From the NCBI GenBank assembly GCA_020846745.1, contig JADLDI010000008.1, positions 186,001 through 250,000 of the forward strand: DNA of 64,000 nucleotides. Reading direction: 5' to 3'. The position numbers and the translations under genes were made by a program. The stretch is from Bryobacterales bacterium. Lineage in GTDB: Bacteria; Acidobacteriota; Terriglobia; Bryobacterales; Bryobacteraceae. Shown one piece after another: positions 7,805 through 16,369 of this stretch. The notes beneath the pieces were generated by a model. That model had not been told where the DNA came from and ran no database searches. It saw only the letters and a list, made by a program, of their open reading frames with translations. Within the stretch, counting starts at the first letter, position 1. Each line of letters opens with the position of its first letter.

Positions 7805-9649
7805 ATGCTCTTGTCGTTTGCACTGCTGGCCGCCGCCATCCTGCCTGGATTTGAACTCTACAAGGCGGCAGTAGATGGGGTGGAGATCGCGTATCAGATG
7901 AGGCGCGGTGCTGGTCCAGCGGTGGTATTGATACCCGGCAGCTATGTGGGTGCTGAGGATTGGCGCGATACCGTGGCGGCGCTGGACCGATCGTTCACTG
8001 TGATGATTGTGGAGGTCCGCGGGCACGGCGATAGTTGGCCGCCACCGGAGAATGGCTCGATTCCGCAGTTCGCCGCAGACACGTTCGCAGCGATTGATCA
8101 AGCTAAGATCCGCCGGTTCTTTGTGGGCGGACACAGTTTGGGCGGGATGATCGCAATTGAGATGGCGCGGCAGAAGCCGGATCGAATCCGTGGCGTCCTG
8201 TCGGTGGAAGGCTGGACGCACTATTCGACTTTGCGCGATGCGTTCGGCGATTGCGGCGCGGCGATACCGCCTCAATTCCGCGAAAGGCTCACCGAGTTGC
8301 GGAAGCCGGTGATGACGCGGTGGACCAAGGAGCAGGCAACGCGATTCGGGCAGATTTGGCGGCAATGGGACGGGTCGGCTGCGCTACGTGCGGCGCGGAT
8401 GCCGATCCTGGAGTTATGGGGCGATCGTGGTGTGCCGCCGGCCACGCGGGCGCAATTGAAGATCCCGGAGCGGGCGAACATTGAACTCGAATGGATCGCC
8501 GGGGCGTCGCACTTTCTGCCGATGGAGAGGCCGAAGGAGACTGCTGTGGCGATCAGCCGGTTTGTGCTGCGTCACGCGCGAGTGGAGCGTTTACTTGAGG
8601 ACGAAGATCTGCTGGCGAACCCATCAGCGCTAGGTGCGGCTAAGGCACGGCATTCGATGGTCTTTCGCGGCGAGGAGAAGGTATCCGGCTTCAACCTGCA
8701 CTCCTACATCGGCTTCTACAAAGGAGAGTTTTGGGCCGCGTGGTCTTCGGCGAAGGTCCACGAAGAAGACCCGGATCAGCACATCCGGTACGCGCGGAGC
8801 CGCGACGGCCATACGTGGACAAAGGCGGATGTGCTGGCGGCCGATCCGGATGGCGATGCGGGACCGCAGCGGTGGATTGCGCGCGGGTTGTTTGTCGAGA
8901 ACTGGCGGTTGCGCGCTTTGGGTGCGCTGGTGGAGAGCGCCGCTTACGGGCAGCGCGGCAAGGGCGCGGTGTGGGGCAACCTCAAGCTGATGGCGTTTAC
9001 CTGGGACGGTAGGGCGTGGCGCCCAAACGGTGTGTATGCGGGTGATTGCATGAACAACTTCCCTCCAGTGAAAGTGGCGGGCTGGTGGACGATGCCATGT
9101 CGCGACCGCAACATGGATTTCTCGCTGTGGCGGAGGCCTGGGTTAGATGATGAATGGCAGAAGGTCGCGATCACGAATCAGCCGCCGTTTGATCGCATGG
9201 ACGAGCCGACGATTTATGAGGCGGCCGATGGAACGGTGCACATGATTATCCGCGATGGGTCGCGGTCGCGACGGCTGTTGCGCGCGGTGTCAACCGATGA
9301 TGGCGCCACCTTCCCGATCCCGACATTGACTAATTACCCGGACGCCACGAGCAAGAACTATGCCGGACGGTTATCGAATGGCTGGTTCTATCTCATCAGT
9401 AATCCGCATCCGGACCGGCGCGATCCGTTGGCGATCTCGTTCAGCCGGGATGGGTGGACTTACTCAAAGCCGATGGCCTTACGCACGAACGCGGCAGGGA
9501 AGCGGTATAACTCGCGGCCGGGTAGTGCGGCGAGTATTCAGTATCCGCATGCGATTGAGCATAAGGGATCGTTGTGGGTGGTTTATTCGACTAACAAGGA
9601 GGACATCGAAGTTTCAGAGGTCCGCCTGAAGGACTTGAGGCTCAAATGA
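7805..9649 (+). CDS. Alpha/beta-hydrolase fused to a sialidase-like beta-propeller
   Basis: 614 residues with a short hydrophobic N-terminus that may be a signal peptide. Residues about 20-255 are an alpha/beta-hydrolase: oxyanion region VLIPGSYVG, nucleophile elbow GGHSLGG with Ser111, candidate acid Asp207 (LWGDRG) and His236 (ASHFLP). After a linker, residues about 290-610 have the repeated strands and Asp-box-like segments of sialidase/BNR propellers (YARSRDGHTWTKA, SFSRDGWTYSKP, VSTDDGATFP). The fusion suggests an exported esterase or lipase joined to a sugar-recognition or glycosidase module; the substrate is unknown. The last four bases overlap the next gene, so the two are translationally coupled. 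Confidence 0.7.
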   Translation: MLLSFALLAAAILPGFELYKAAVDGVEIAYQMRRGAGPAVVLIPGSYVGAEDWRDTVAALDRSFTVMIVEVRGHGDSWPPPENGSIPQFAADTFAAIDQAKIRRFFVGGHSLGGMIAIEMARQKPDRIRGVLSVEGWTHYSTLRDAFGDCGAAIPPQFRERLTELRKPVMTRWTKEQATRFGQIWRQWDGSAALRAARMPILELWGDRGVPPATRAQLKIPERANIELEWIAGASHFLPMERPKETAVAISRFVLRHARVERLLEDEDLLANPSALGAAKARHSMVFRGEEKVSGFNLHSYIGFYKGEFWAAWSSAKVHEEDPDQHIRYARSRDGHTWTKADVLAADPDGDAGPQRWIARGLFVENWRLRALGALVESAAYGQRGKGAVWGNLKLMAFTWDGRAWRPNGVYAGDCMNNFPPVKVAGWWTMPCRDRNMDFSLWRRPGLDDEWQKVAITNQPPFDRMDEPTIYEAADGTVHMIIRDGSRSRRLLRAVSTDDGATFPIPTLTNYPDATSKNYAGRLSNGWFYLISNPHPDRRDPLAISFSRDGWTYSKPMALRTNAAGKRYNSRPGSAASIQYPHAIEHKGSLWVVYSTNKEDIEVSEVRLKDLRLK

Positions 9650-11457
9650 TCCTCGCCCTGCTGCTGGCTGCACAGTCGTTCGATGTCGTGGTGTACGGCG
9701 GCACGCCGGGTGGGATCGCGGCCTCGATTGCCGCCGCGCGGATGGGCCATACCGTCGCTTTAGTGGAATATCAAAAGCACTTCGGCGGGATGACCGCGAG
9801 CGGATTGGGTAAGTCCGACATTGAGAATCGTGAGGCGATCGGCGGCCTATTCCGAGAGTTTACTAAGCGGGTCCATGCGGATTATGTGAAGCGGTATGGG
9901 CCGGCGCATTCGAATGTGAAGCTTTGCCGGGGTGGTTACTATTACGAGCCTTCGGCCGCTGAGCGAGTCTTTAACGAAATGCTGGCGGGTGAGAGTCGCA
10001 TTCGCCTCTTTCCTAACTATCGTCTGAAGGACGCGATCAAGTCAGGCACACGCGTTACGGGACTGCGTGCGAGTGACCGTGCTACCGGCGCGGAAGCCGA
10101 ATTCACTGCGCGCGTCCTAATAGACGCAAGTTACGAAGGCGACTTAGCCGCCGCGTCTGGTGTTGCCTATCGCACCGGGCGCGAAAGCCGGGCGGAAACC
10201 AATGAACTGCACGCGGGAGTGGTTTACCAGGACTATGAAACGCGATCGTTCCTGCCAGGAACCACTGGCGAAGGCGACAAACGATTGCAGGCTTACACGT
10301 ACCGGCTCTGCTTGACCACCGATCCGGCGAATCAGTACGTGATCAAGGACCCGCCTCCAGGCTACGACCGGCGTGAGTATCTAGGCTATCTAGATGATGT
10401 GAAGGCCGGCCGAATGGGTCCGCCGCGTGAGATGAAGGATGGCCGCGGGTACTTTGCGCCAACGTTCAATACGGCTGTCCGAGCCCTGTCCATTGCGGAG
10501 TTACCTAACTCCAAGACCGACGTAAACATGAACCCGCGTCCTCTCGGGTTTCCGTTCGCGGAAGTGAACTACGACTATGCGGACGCGAGTTGGGAGGAGC
10601 GCGAACGCATTGCGGGCCGAATCCGTAACTTGACGCTTGGGCTGCTGTACTTCCTGCAGAACGATTCCGAAATCCCCGCCGAACACCGCGCGCTCGCCCG
10701 CAAGTATCACCTGGCCAAAGACGAATTCAGCGATAACCAGCACTTCCCCTGGCAACTGTACATTCGCGAGGCGCGCCGAGTCGTCGGCGAATACACGCTG
10801 AGCGAACACGACCTCATTGCCACGCCCGCGCTCACTCGCGCGCGGATCCACGCAGATTCGATCGCTGCCGGCGAGTTCCCCATCGACAGCTTTCCTGTTC
10901 GCAAACGCGAGAAAGGTCACGACACAGCGCTCGAAGGCTACATCCTCATGCTCGATCGCTTCACGCAGCCCTACCAGATTCCCTACCGCGTGATCGTGCC
11001 CAAAGTGATCGACGGTCTGCTGGTCCCCGTCGCCGCTTCGGCCACACATGTGGCTTTCTCGACCATCCGCATGGAGCCCACCTGGATGGCCCTGGGACAA
11101 GCAGCGGGAACGGCGGCGCATCTGGCGATCCGAGCGAATAAGCCGGTGCGTGCTATCGATACTAACGTCTTGCAGCACCAATTGCTCAAGCAAGGTCAAG
11201 TGCTGACCTACTTCAAGGATATTGACCGTAAGCATCCGGCCTATGCCGCTCTGCAGTATTTCGGGACCAAAGGGTTCTTCCCGGACTATCAAGCGCGTGC
11301 GGACGATCCGCTGGATTACCAGACTTCCGAGCGATGGCTCGCGATCATAGGGCAAAATTCCCGCACGAAGGCGCTCCTCGCGGCGGCCTCGCGAAAGTCT
11401 CCGATCACCAGAGGCGCATTTTGCGTCGCAGTTTATCCGCATGCCAGCGGGAGATAG
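9646..11457 (+). CDS. Secreted FAD-dependent oxidoreductase with SLH-like C-terminus
   Basis: 603 residues. A very short leader precedes the FAD-binding Rossmann motif VVVYGGTPGGIAAS (14-27) and the EYQKHFGGMTASGLG segment typical of the FAD_oxidored family (PF12831-like). A second FAD-contact block with a PYRVIVPKVIDGLLVP stretch lies near residue 445-460. The C-terminal 80 residues (from about 521) look like an S-layer homology repeat: YFKDIDRKHPAYAALQYF, then KGFFPDY, ending in SPITRGAF. The start ATG overlaps the previous stop (ATGA). Substrate unknown; related proteins often sit in acidobacterial carbohydrate or amino-sugar gene groups. Confidence 0.75.
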   Translation: MILALLLAAQSFDVVVYGGTPGGIAASIAAARMGHTVALVEYQKHFGGMTASGLGKSDIENREAIGGLFREFTKRVHADYVKRYGPAHSNVKLCRGGYYYEPSAAERVFNEMLAGESRIRLFPNYRLKDAIKSGTRVTGLRASDRATGAEAEFTARVLIDASYEGDLAAASGVAYRTGRESRAETNELHAGVVYQDYETRSFLPGTTGEGDKRLQAYTYRLCLTTDPANQYVIKDPPPGYDRREYLGYLDDVKAGRMGPPREMKDGRGYFAPTFNTAVRALSIAELPNSKTDVNMNPRPLGFPFAEVNYDYADASWEERERIAGRIRNLTLGLLYFLQNDSEIPAEHRALARKYHLAKDEFSDNQHFPWQLYIREARRVVGEYTLSEHDLIATPALTRARIHADSIAAGEFPIDSFPVRKREKGHDTALEGYILMLDRFTQPYQIPYRVIVPKVIDGLLVPVAASATHVAFSTIRMEPTWMALGQAAGTAAHLAIRANKPVRAIDTNVLQHQLLKQGQVLTYFKDIDRKHPAYAALQYFGTKGFFPDYQARADDPLDYQTSERWLAIIGQNSRTKALLAAASRKSPITRGAFCVAVYPHASGR

Positions 11458-11486
11458 TGACGCAATCGCTCGGACGCAGATCGAAC

Positions 11487-12068
11487 TTAATATAAATCGA
11501 GAGCCTTGCTCAGGCTAACTGGAAGTTCAGCTGCGATGAACTGAATGTCACCTCCACCCGCTTCCAGCACGAGCGGATGACTCGCATCAAGCGGAGTGTT
11601 GTCGTAAACCCGAACTAAGTCGATTTCTCGTATGGCCCGACTCAAGTTTCGAAGACTCGCTTGATATATCTTGCGCAAGGTTGCTTCGGAGGCACTGTGG
11701 CCACCGGCATCCGCTCTGGCTTTTACGCGCTCCAGATGCATGTCGAAATCGCGCAGTACGAGGTATCGCATCTCGACTTCGAATCCAGCGCGTTTCGCGA
11801 GACGCGCCTGTTCGAATGTAATATCAGTTCGCAGCGTCGTTTCGATTGCGAAGCTCAGACGTTGCTCAATACAGCGAGACACAAACGCTTCGAACTCGCG
11901 GTTTGCGATCTGCCGGAGCTTAACAGGAATTCCAAGGTACGACCCACCGTTTAGCTCCGCGGCGCGATCATCGGCATTGAAGTAAGCGCATCCGAAGCTG
12001 TCTACCGGATAAAGCGACGATTTGCCGCTGCCCGGAGGCCCGGCCACAACGATCATCCGCGGTGGCAT
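11487..12068 (-). CDS. Zeta-toxin-like P-loop kinase
   Basis: 193 residues. The Walker A motif AGPPGSGKSS (9-18) is followed by YFNADDRAAE, then ETTLRTD and a Glu/Arg-rich helical region, the layout of zeta toxins that phosphorylate UDP-N-acetylglucosamine. A start three bases earlier would use TTG; the ATG at 12068 overlaps the stop of the small upstream gene as TGATG, which favours this start. The protein is shorter than streptococcal zeta but within the range of chromosomal zeta-like kinases. Together with 12068-12265 it forms a probable toxin-antitoxin pair; a housekeeping sugar-kinase role remains possible. Confidence 0.75.
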   Translation of the reverse strand: MPPRMIVVAGPPGSGKSSLYPVDSFGCAYFNADDRAAELNGGSYLGIPVKLRQIANREFEAFVSRCIEQRLSFAIETTLRTDITFEQARLAKRAGFEVEMRYLVLRDFDMHLERVKARADAGGHSASEATLRKIYQASLRNLSRAIREIDLVRVYDNTPLDASHPLVLEAGGGDIQFIAAELPVSLSKALDLY

Positions 12069-12265
12069 CAACCACCGAAGTCACGATCCTTGCCTTGTTG
12101 CATATCGGCAGGGAGGTCGGTCCGAATCCGGTGCCCATTTTCATCAATGATGCCTTGCTCCTGGAGTTTCCGCACAGCGGCCCTTCCCCGTTCAACGGCT
12201 GCGGAATGGTGCGGATCGTGAGTCGGTTGCTGGTTCCTGGACCTCAGGATGGAAACCGTCTTCAT
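12068..12265 (-). CDS. Small putative antitoxin paired with zeta-like kinase
   Basis: 65 residues, hydrophilic, with a helical middle (VERGRAAVRKLQEQGII) and a conserved-looking end IRTDLPADMQ...DRDFGG. I recall small proteins with a similar DLPADM...DFGG tail encoded just before zeta-like kinases in other soil bacteria. The stop codon shares one base with the kinase start, so the two are coupled with this gene first, the usual antitoxin-toxin order. It has no detectable resemblance to the classical epsilon antitoxin. Function is inferred from position. Confidence 0.6.
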   Translation of the reverse strand: MKTVSILRSRNQQPTHDPHHSAAVERGRAAVRKLQEQGIIDENGHRIRTDLPADMQQGKDRDFGG

Positions 12266-12363
12266 GCCTCTATTCTACCTTCCTGACATCTCATGGCCCG
12301 GCAACCGGACAATTGCCTCTGACCGAAACCCGGCAGGCGTTCTAAGATAACCAGAGCGCCTCA

Positions 12364-13176
12364 ATGCATCCCATCACGATACTGGAAGTCCCTTACCACC
12401 TCGGGTTGCGAGGCGTCGCCACGGGTGCGGGTCCGGGCCGGATCCTTGCCGCCGGGGCTGACCGCGTGCTTGCCTACCGCGGCGTCCCTGCCCAGGTGCA
12501 GCATATTGATCTGCGCGACAAGACCTGCGAAGGCATCGACGCGATTGTGGACCTTGGGCGTCAGGTGCGCGTTGCTGTGCGGGAGGCGCGACAGCAGGAA
12601 GTGCTGCCGGTGATTCTGGCCGGGAACTGCATCACTTCCATCGGCATTCTGGCCGGACTTGAACCGGGCGAAACCGGCGTGATCTGGCTGGATGCCCACC
12701 CCGACTTTCATACACCGCAAACCAGTATTTCCGGCAACATCGAAGGGATGTCGCTCGCCACCGTCGCCGGACATTGTCACGAAGACCTGCGCGGCCGCAT
12801 TGGCTTCTCCTCGCCCATCCCCGAACACTACATCGCTTTGATCACCCCCCGCGATGTTGAAGACGGCGAGCGCGAGCGCCTGGACAGTTCGCGCATCTCA
12901 ATCGTCCCGCCGGAAGTTCCCCTCTCCTACGACTCCGCCGCCGAACAGATTTACCTCCACATCGACCTCGACGTTCTCGCTCTCGAAGAAGGCCCCGGCG
13001 TTGCTTATCGGGCCGGCGGCGGCCTGCCGGTGGAATCTGCTTGCGCGCTGGTGCGGCATATCATGGCGACTAAGCCCGTGGCCGCCGTCGCGCTGACGAA
13101 CTACCGCCCCGATCTCGACGAGCAGGACAAAATGCTGAACGCCGCCCTTAAACTTCTAAAAGCCATCGCCTCATGA
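12364..13176 (+). CDS. Arginase/agmatinase-family (ureohydrolase fold) protein
   Basis: 270 residues. Ureohydrolase metal-binding motifs are visible: DAHPDFHTP (Asp110, His112, Asp114, His116) and HIDLDVL near residue 201. The usual first motif GGDHS is replaced by LAGNC (86-89... Cys in the His position), so metal binding or substrate differs from true arginase. A handful of family members with GNC are known to me only as arginase-family proteins of unknown substrate. The last four bases overlap the next gene (ATGA), starting a three-gene run with 13173-14318 and 14273-16312. Confidence 0.75.
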   Translation: MHPITILEVPYHLGLRGVATGAGPGRILAAGADRVLAYRGVPAQVQHIDLRDKTCEGIDAIVDLGRQVRVAVREARQQEVLPVILAGNCITSIGILAGLEPGETGVIWLDAHPDFHTPQTSISGNIEGMSLATVAGHCHEDLRGRIGFSSPIPEHYIALITPRDVEDGERERLDSSRISIVPPEVPLSYDSAAEQIYLHIDLDVLALEEGPGVAYRAGGGLPVESACALVRHIMATKPVAAVALTNYRPDLDEQDKMLNAALKLLKAIAS

Positions 13177-14318
13177 CCCGCCGGACTCTGCTGTTTTCAC
13201 CACTCGCCACCGCCTACGCGCAAGGCATGCCGCGCGTGGCGGTGATCATGAATGTCTACTTCCCCAACTCGCATTCCGACGTGTTCTGTAGCCGCCTTCT
13301 TGACGGTTACCGCTTAAACGGCCAAGGGCATCGTCCGCGCCTCAAGACCGCTTCGTTCTATGTCGACCAGTTCCCGAACAACGACATGGCGCGCGAGCAA
13401 GCGGAAGAATTCGGTGTCACGATTTATCCGGATGTCGCTTCAGCATTGCGCCTTGGCGGCGGTAAGCTTGCGGTGGACGGCGTGGCGATCATCGGCGAGC
13501 ACGGGAACTACCCGCGTACGCCGCGCGGAAATTTCATGTACCCGCGCTATAAACGGTTCGATGAAGTGACAACGGTGATGAAGCAGGACGGCCGCGTCAT
13601 CCCGCTCATGCACGATAAGTACTTCGGCTACGAATGGGATCAGGCCAAGCGCATGTACGATCGCATCCGCGAGATGCGCATTCCGATCGTTTGCGGGTCG
13701 ACGCTGCCGCTCACGTGGCGGCGCCCGCCGCTCGAATTCCCGAACGGCATCGAACTCAACGAAGTGCTGGCCGTCAGCTTCTCCGATCTCGAAGAGCACG
13801 CTTATCACGCCGTTGAACTCATGCAGGCAATGGCGGAGCGGCGCAAAGGCGGCGAGACTGGAATTGAAAAGATCCGCTGTGTGGAAGGCGAGGAGGTGTG
13901 GCGCCTGGCGGACAAGGAATGGTCGCACGACCTGCTGGATGCCGCGCTCCGCCATCGCATCAATAAAGGCTACGGCGATAAAGCGAAAACGCCGCAGGCG
14001 ATCTTTGTTCGGTATCGCGACGGCCTCAAGGCCACCATGCTGAACATTGACGGCATGACGCGTGACTACCTGTTTGCCGCGCGCGACAAGTCCGGCCGCG
14101 TCCACTCGTCCTGCTTCTACATCCAGTTGTACGTTCACAATCACTGGAGCTTTATGGTGCGCGCGTTTGAAGACCTGGTGCTCACGCGCAAACAACCTAT
14201 TCCGGTGGAGCGTACTCTGATGGCCACCGGCATTACTCTGTTTGGACTCGAATCGCGTCTTCAAGGTCAACAATGGCTCGATACACCGCAACTGTCTGGT
14301 ATTCATTACTCCTCGTAA
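13173..14318 (+). CDS. Conserved exported protein of unknown function, Gfo/Idh-like tail
   Basis: 381 residues. The start MTRRTLLFSPLATAYAQ looks like a short Tat-type or Sec leader. The body holds aromatic and charged stretches (GEHGNYPRTPRGNFMYPRY, MHDKYFGYEW) and a C-terminal block NHWSFMVRAFEDLVLTRK followed by LFGLESRLQG, which resembles the end of Gfo/Idh/MocA oxidoreductases. No dinucleotide-binding GxGxxG is present near the start. It overlaps the arginase-like gene by 4 bases and the FAD oxidoreductase gene by 46 bases. I do not recognise a defined function. Confidence 0.65.
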   Translation: MTRRTLLFSPLATAYAQGMPRVAVIMNVYFPNSHSDVFCSRLLDGYRLNGQGHRPRLKTASFYVDQFPNNDMAREQAEEFGVTIYPDVASALRLGGGKLAVDGVAIIGEHGNYPRTPRGNFMYPRYKRFDEVTTVMKQDGRVIPLMHDKYFGYEWDQAKRMYDRIREMRIPIVCGSTLPLTWRRPPLEFPNGIELNEVLAVSFSDLEEHAYHAVELMQAMAERRKGGETGIEKIRCVEGEEVWRLADKEWSHDLLDAALRHRINKGYGDKAKTPQAIFVRYRDGLKATMLNIDGMTRDYLFAARDKSGRVHSSCFYIQLYVHNHWSFMVRAFEDLVLTRKQPIPVERTLMATGITLFGLESRLQGQQWLDTPQLSGIHYSS

Positions 14319-16312
14319 CTACTCTCTCCGCCGAATCGGTCCAACTCGTCGACGTCGAATCGGTCCGCGCCACGGGTAACCCCGCGTCGTTCCTGCACAC
14401 GGTGCCGGCCGCGGCCAATCCAGCGGAAGTTAGCTGCGACATCCTCATCGCCGGGGCGGGTGCGGGCGGCTTTGCAGCCGCGTTACGTGCGGCCGATCGC
14501 GGGCACACCGTCTGCCTCACCGAAGAATCGAACTGGATCGGCGGCCAAAGCACCGCGGGGGGTGTGTCGGCGCTCGACGAGAATAAGTTCATCGAATTCG
14601 CGGGCGGCACACGTACTTACTACCAGTTACGCAACGGTATCCGCGATTACTACCGCCGTAACTTTACGTTATCTCCGGCCGCCGCGGCGCTTGAGAACTT
14701 CAATCCCGGGTCGTGCTACGTCTCGCAGCTCTGTTTTGAACCGAAGGCCGGACTTGCCGCGCATGAGCAGATGCTGGCTCCTTACAAACAGAAAGTCCGG
14801 CTGATGCTGCGCACGCGAGTCTATCGGTTAGATGTCTCGAATGACGCCGTTACCGCCGCACTGGCCTATAACTTCGATACGCGCACGGTCACCCGCATTC
14901 GCCCGCGCTGGGTGCTGGACGCTACCGAAACCGGCGAACTGCTGCCGCTCTCAGGCGTTCCGTACTCCGTTGGTTCCGAACCGGCGTCCGACACGGGAGA
15001 GCCGCACGCAGCCGCGCAAGCCAATCCTGCCTGTGTCCAGAGCTTTACGTATCCGTTTGCGATCGATGTGCGTCCCGGCGAGAACCATCGCGCCTCCAAG
15101 CCGCCGCAGTACGAGCGCTTTCGCGATTCGCAGCCTTTTTCCTTTCGCATCACATACACAGAGGACTTCGGTTGGCGCGGGTTGTTTCAGTACAAAATGT
15201 TCGGTGACGACCCTCCCATTCCGAACAACATGTCGCCCGGCCCGTTCTTTTCGTGGCGCCGTTTGTTAGCCGCAAAAAACTTCACCGGACCGAACGCCCC
15301 CGCCGAACTTGCACTCATCAACTGGCCGCGCCAGGACTATCATGACGAATCGCTGCTCGACCGTACGCCCCTCGATACGGCGCGAATCCTGCAACAGGCC
15401 AAGCGCGTCTCTCTTGCCTTCCTCCACTGGCTGCAAACCGACGTTCCGCGCGATGACGGCAAGGGCACCGGCTACCCGGAACTGCGCCTTCGCGCCGATG
15501 TAATGGGCACGGAAGACGGCCTGTCGAAGGTCCCCTACATTCGCGAATCGCGCCGTATCATTCCGAAAGGGACACGTGTTGTCGAGCAGGATATCGTTGC
15601 CGCCTATCAGCCCGGATCGCGTGCGCGCTGGTTCGACGACTCGGTCGGCATTGGGTTCTACATGGTGGATATCCACCCGTGCGGCGCCAATGAACGCGGT
15701 CGCATGATGATGCCGCGTCCATTTCAGATTCCCCTGGGCGCACTGATGCCACAGAAGCTCAAGAACTTTCTTCCGGCAGGCAAGAACCTGGGTGTTACTC
15801 ACCTGACGAACGGGGCCTTCCGGCTGCACCCGGTCGAATGGAACGTCGGCGAAGCCGCTGCGATGTTCGCGTCTCTGTCGATTTCGCAAGGAGCGATGCC
15901 GACCACCGCAACGGTCCAGAAGGAACTCGCCAAAGCCGGTGTACCGCTCGTCTGGTTTGACGATCTCCGCATCGACCATCCGGCGTTCAGCGCCATCCAC
16001 TACACCGCTATCCGCCGCATTTACCCGCTCAGCCGGCACGATTTGCACGCCTCACCCGACGCGCCCATCACACGAGCTGAAGCGGCCGCCGCACTGGCCG
16101 CGTATTTCAACGTCGCCACAACCGAACCCGTTCAACTGGCGCTGAATCGCGGTTGGATGGCCGTGGACCACCGCAACTGGTTTCACCCCGACCTGCCTTT
16201 CTACTGGACCGACTGGCGCGAAGACAAATTCCCGCGACCGATCCCAACGGTGAACTTCAAACGAACGGGACCGGTTACACGCGCCGAACTCGCCACTCGG
16301 CTGGCTCAGTAG
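14273..16312 (+). CDS. Secreted FAD-dependent oxidoreductase with SLH-like C-terminal repeats
   Basis: 679 residues with a signal peptide (hydrophobic VWYSLLLVTTLSA). The FAD motif LIAGAGAGGFAAALRA (about 60-75) and EESNWIGGQSTAGGVSALDE identify the FAD_oxidored family. From about residue 560 to the end there are one complete and one partial SLH-like repeat: VWFDDLRIDHPAFSAIHY ending in APITRAEAAAAL, then a second ending in GPVTRAELATRL. The start overlaps the previous gene by 46 bases, so the true start could be slightly downstream, but the signal peptide supports this ATG. It shares architecture with 9646-11457. Confidence 0.75.
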   Translation: MARYTATVWYSLLLVTTLSAESVQLVDVESVRATGNPASFLHTVPAAANPAEVSCDILIAGAGAGGFAAALRAADRGHTVCLTEESNWIGGQSTAGGVSALDENKFIEFAGGTRTYYQLRNGIRDYYRRNFTLSPAAAALENFNPGSCYVSQLCFEPKAGLAAHEQMLAPYKQKVRLMLRTRVYRLDVSNDAVTAALAYNFDTRTVTRIRPRWVLDATETGELLPLSGVPYSVGSEPASDTGEPHAAAQANPACVQSFTYPFAIDVRPGENHRASKPPQYERFRDSQPFSFRITYTEDFGWRGLFQYKMFGDDPPIPNNMSPGPFFSWRRLLAAKNFTGPNAPAELALINWPRQDYHDESLLDRTPLDTARILQQAKRVSLAFLHWLQTDVPRDDGKGTGYPELRLRADVMGTEDGLSKVPYIRESRRIIPKGTRVVEQDIVAAYQPGSRARWFDDSVGIGFYMVDIHPCGANERGRMMMPRPFQIPLGALMPQKLKNFLPAGKNLGVTHLTNGAFRLHPVEWNVGEAAAMFASLSISQGAMPTTATVQKELAKAGVPLVWFDDLRIDHPAFSAIHYTAIRRIYPLSRHDLHASPDAPITRAEAAAALAAYFNVATTEPVQLALNRGWMAVDHRNWFHPDLPFYWTDWREDKFPRPIPTVNFKRTGPVTRAELATRLAQ

Positions 16313-16369
16313 CCGTACAATGTATCCTGGTTCCTGAATTCCAGTCGCCACGCTAGAATAGAGGTCTTT

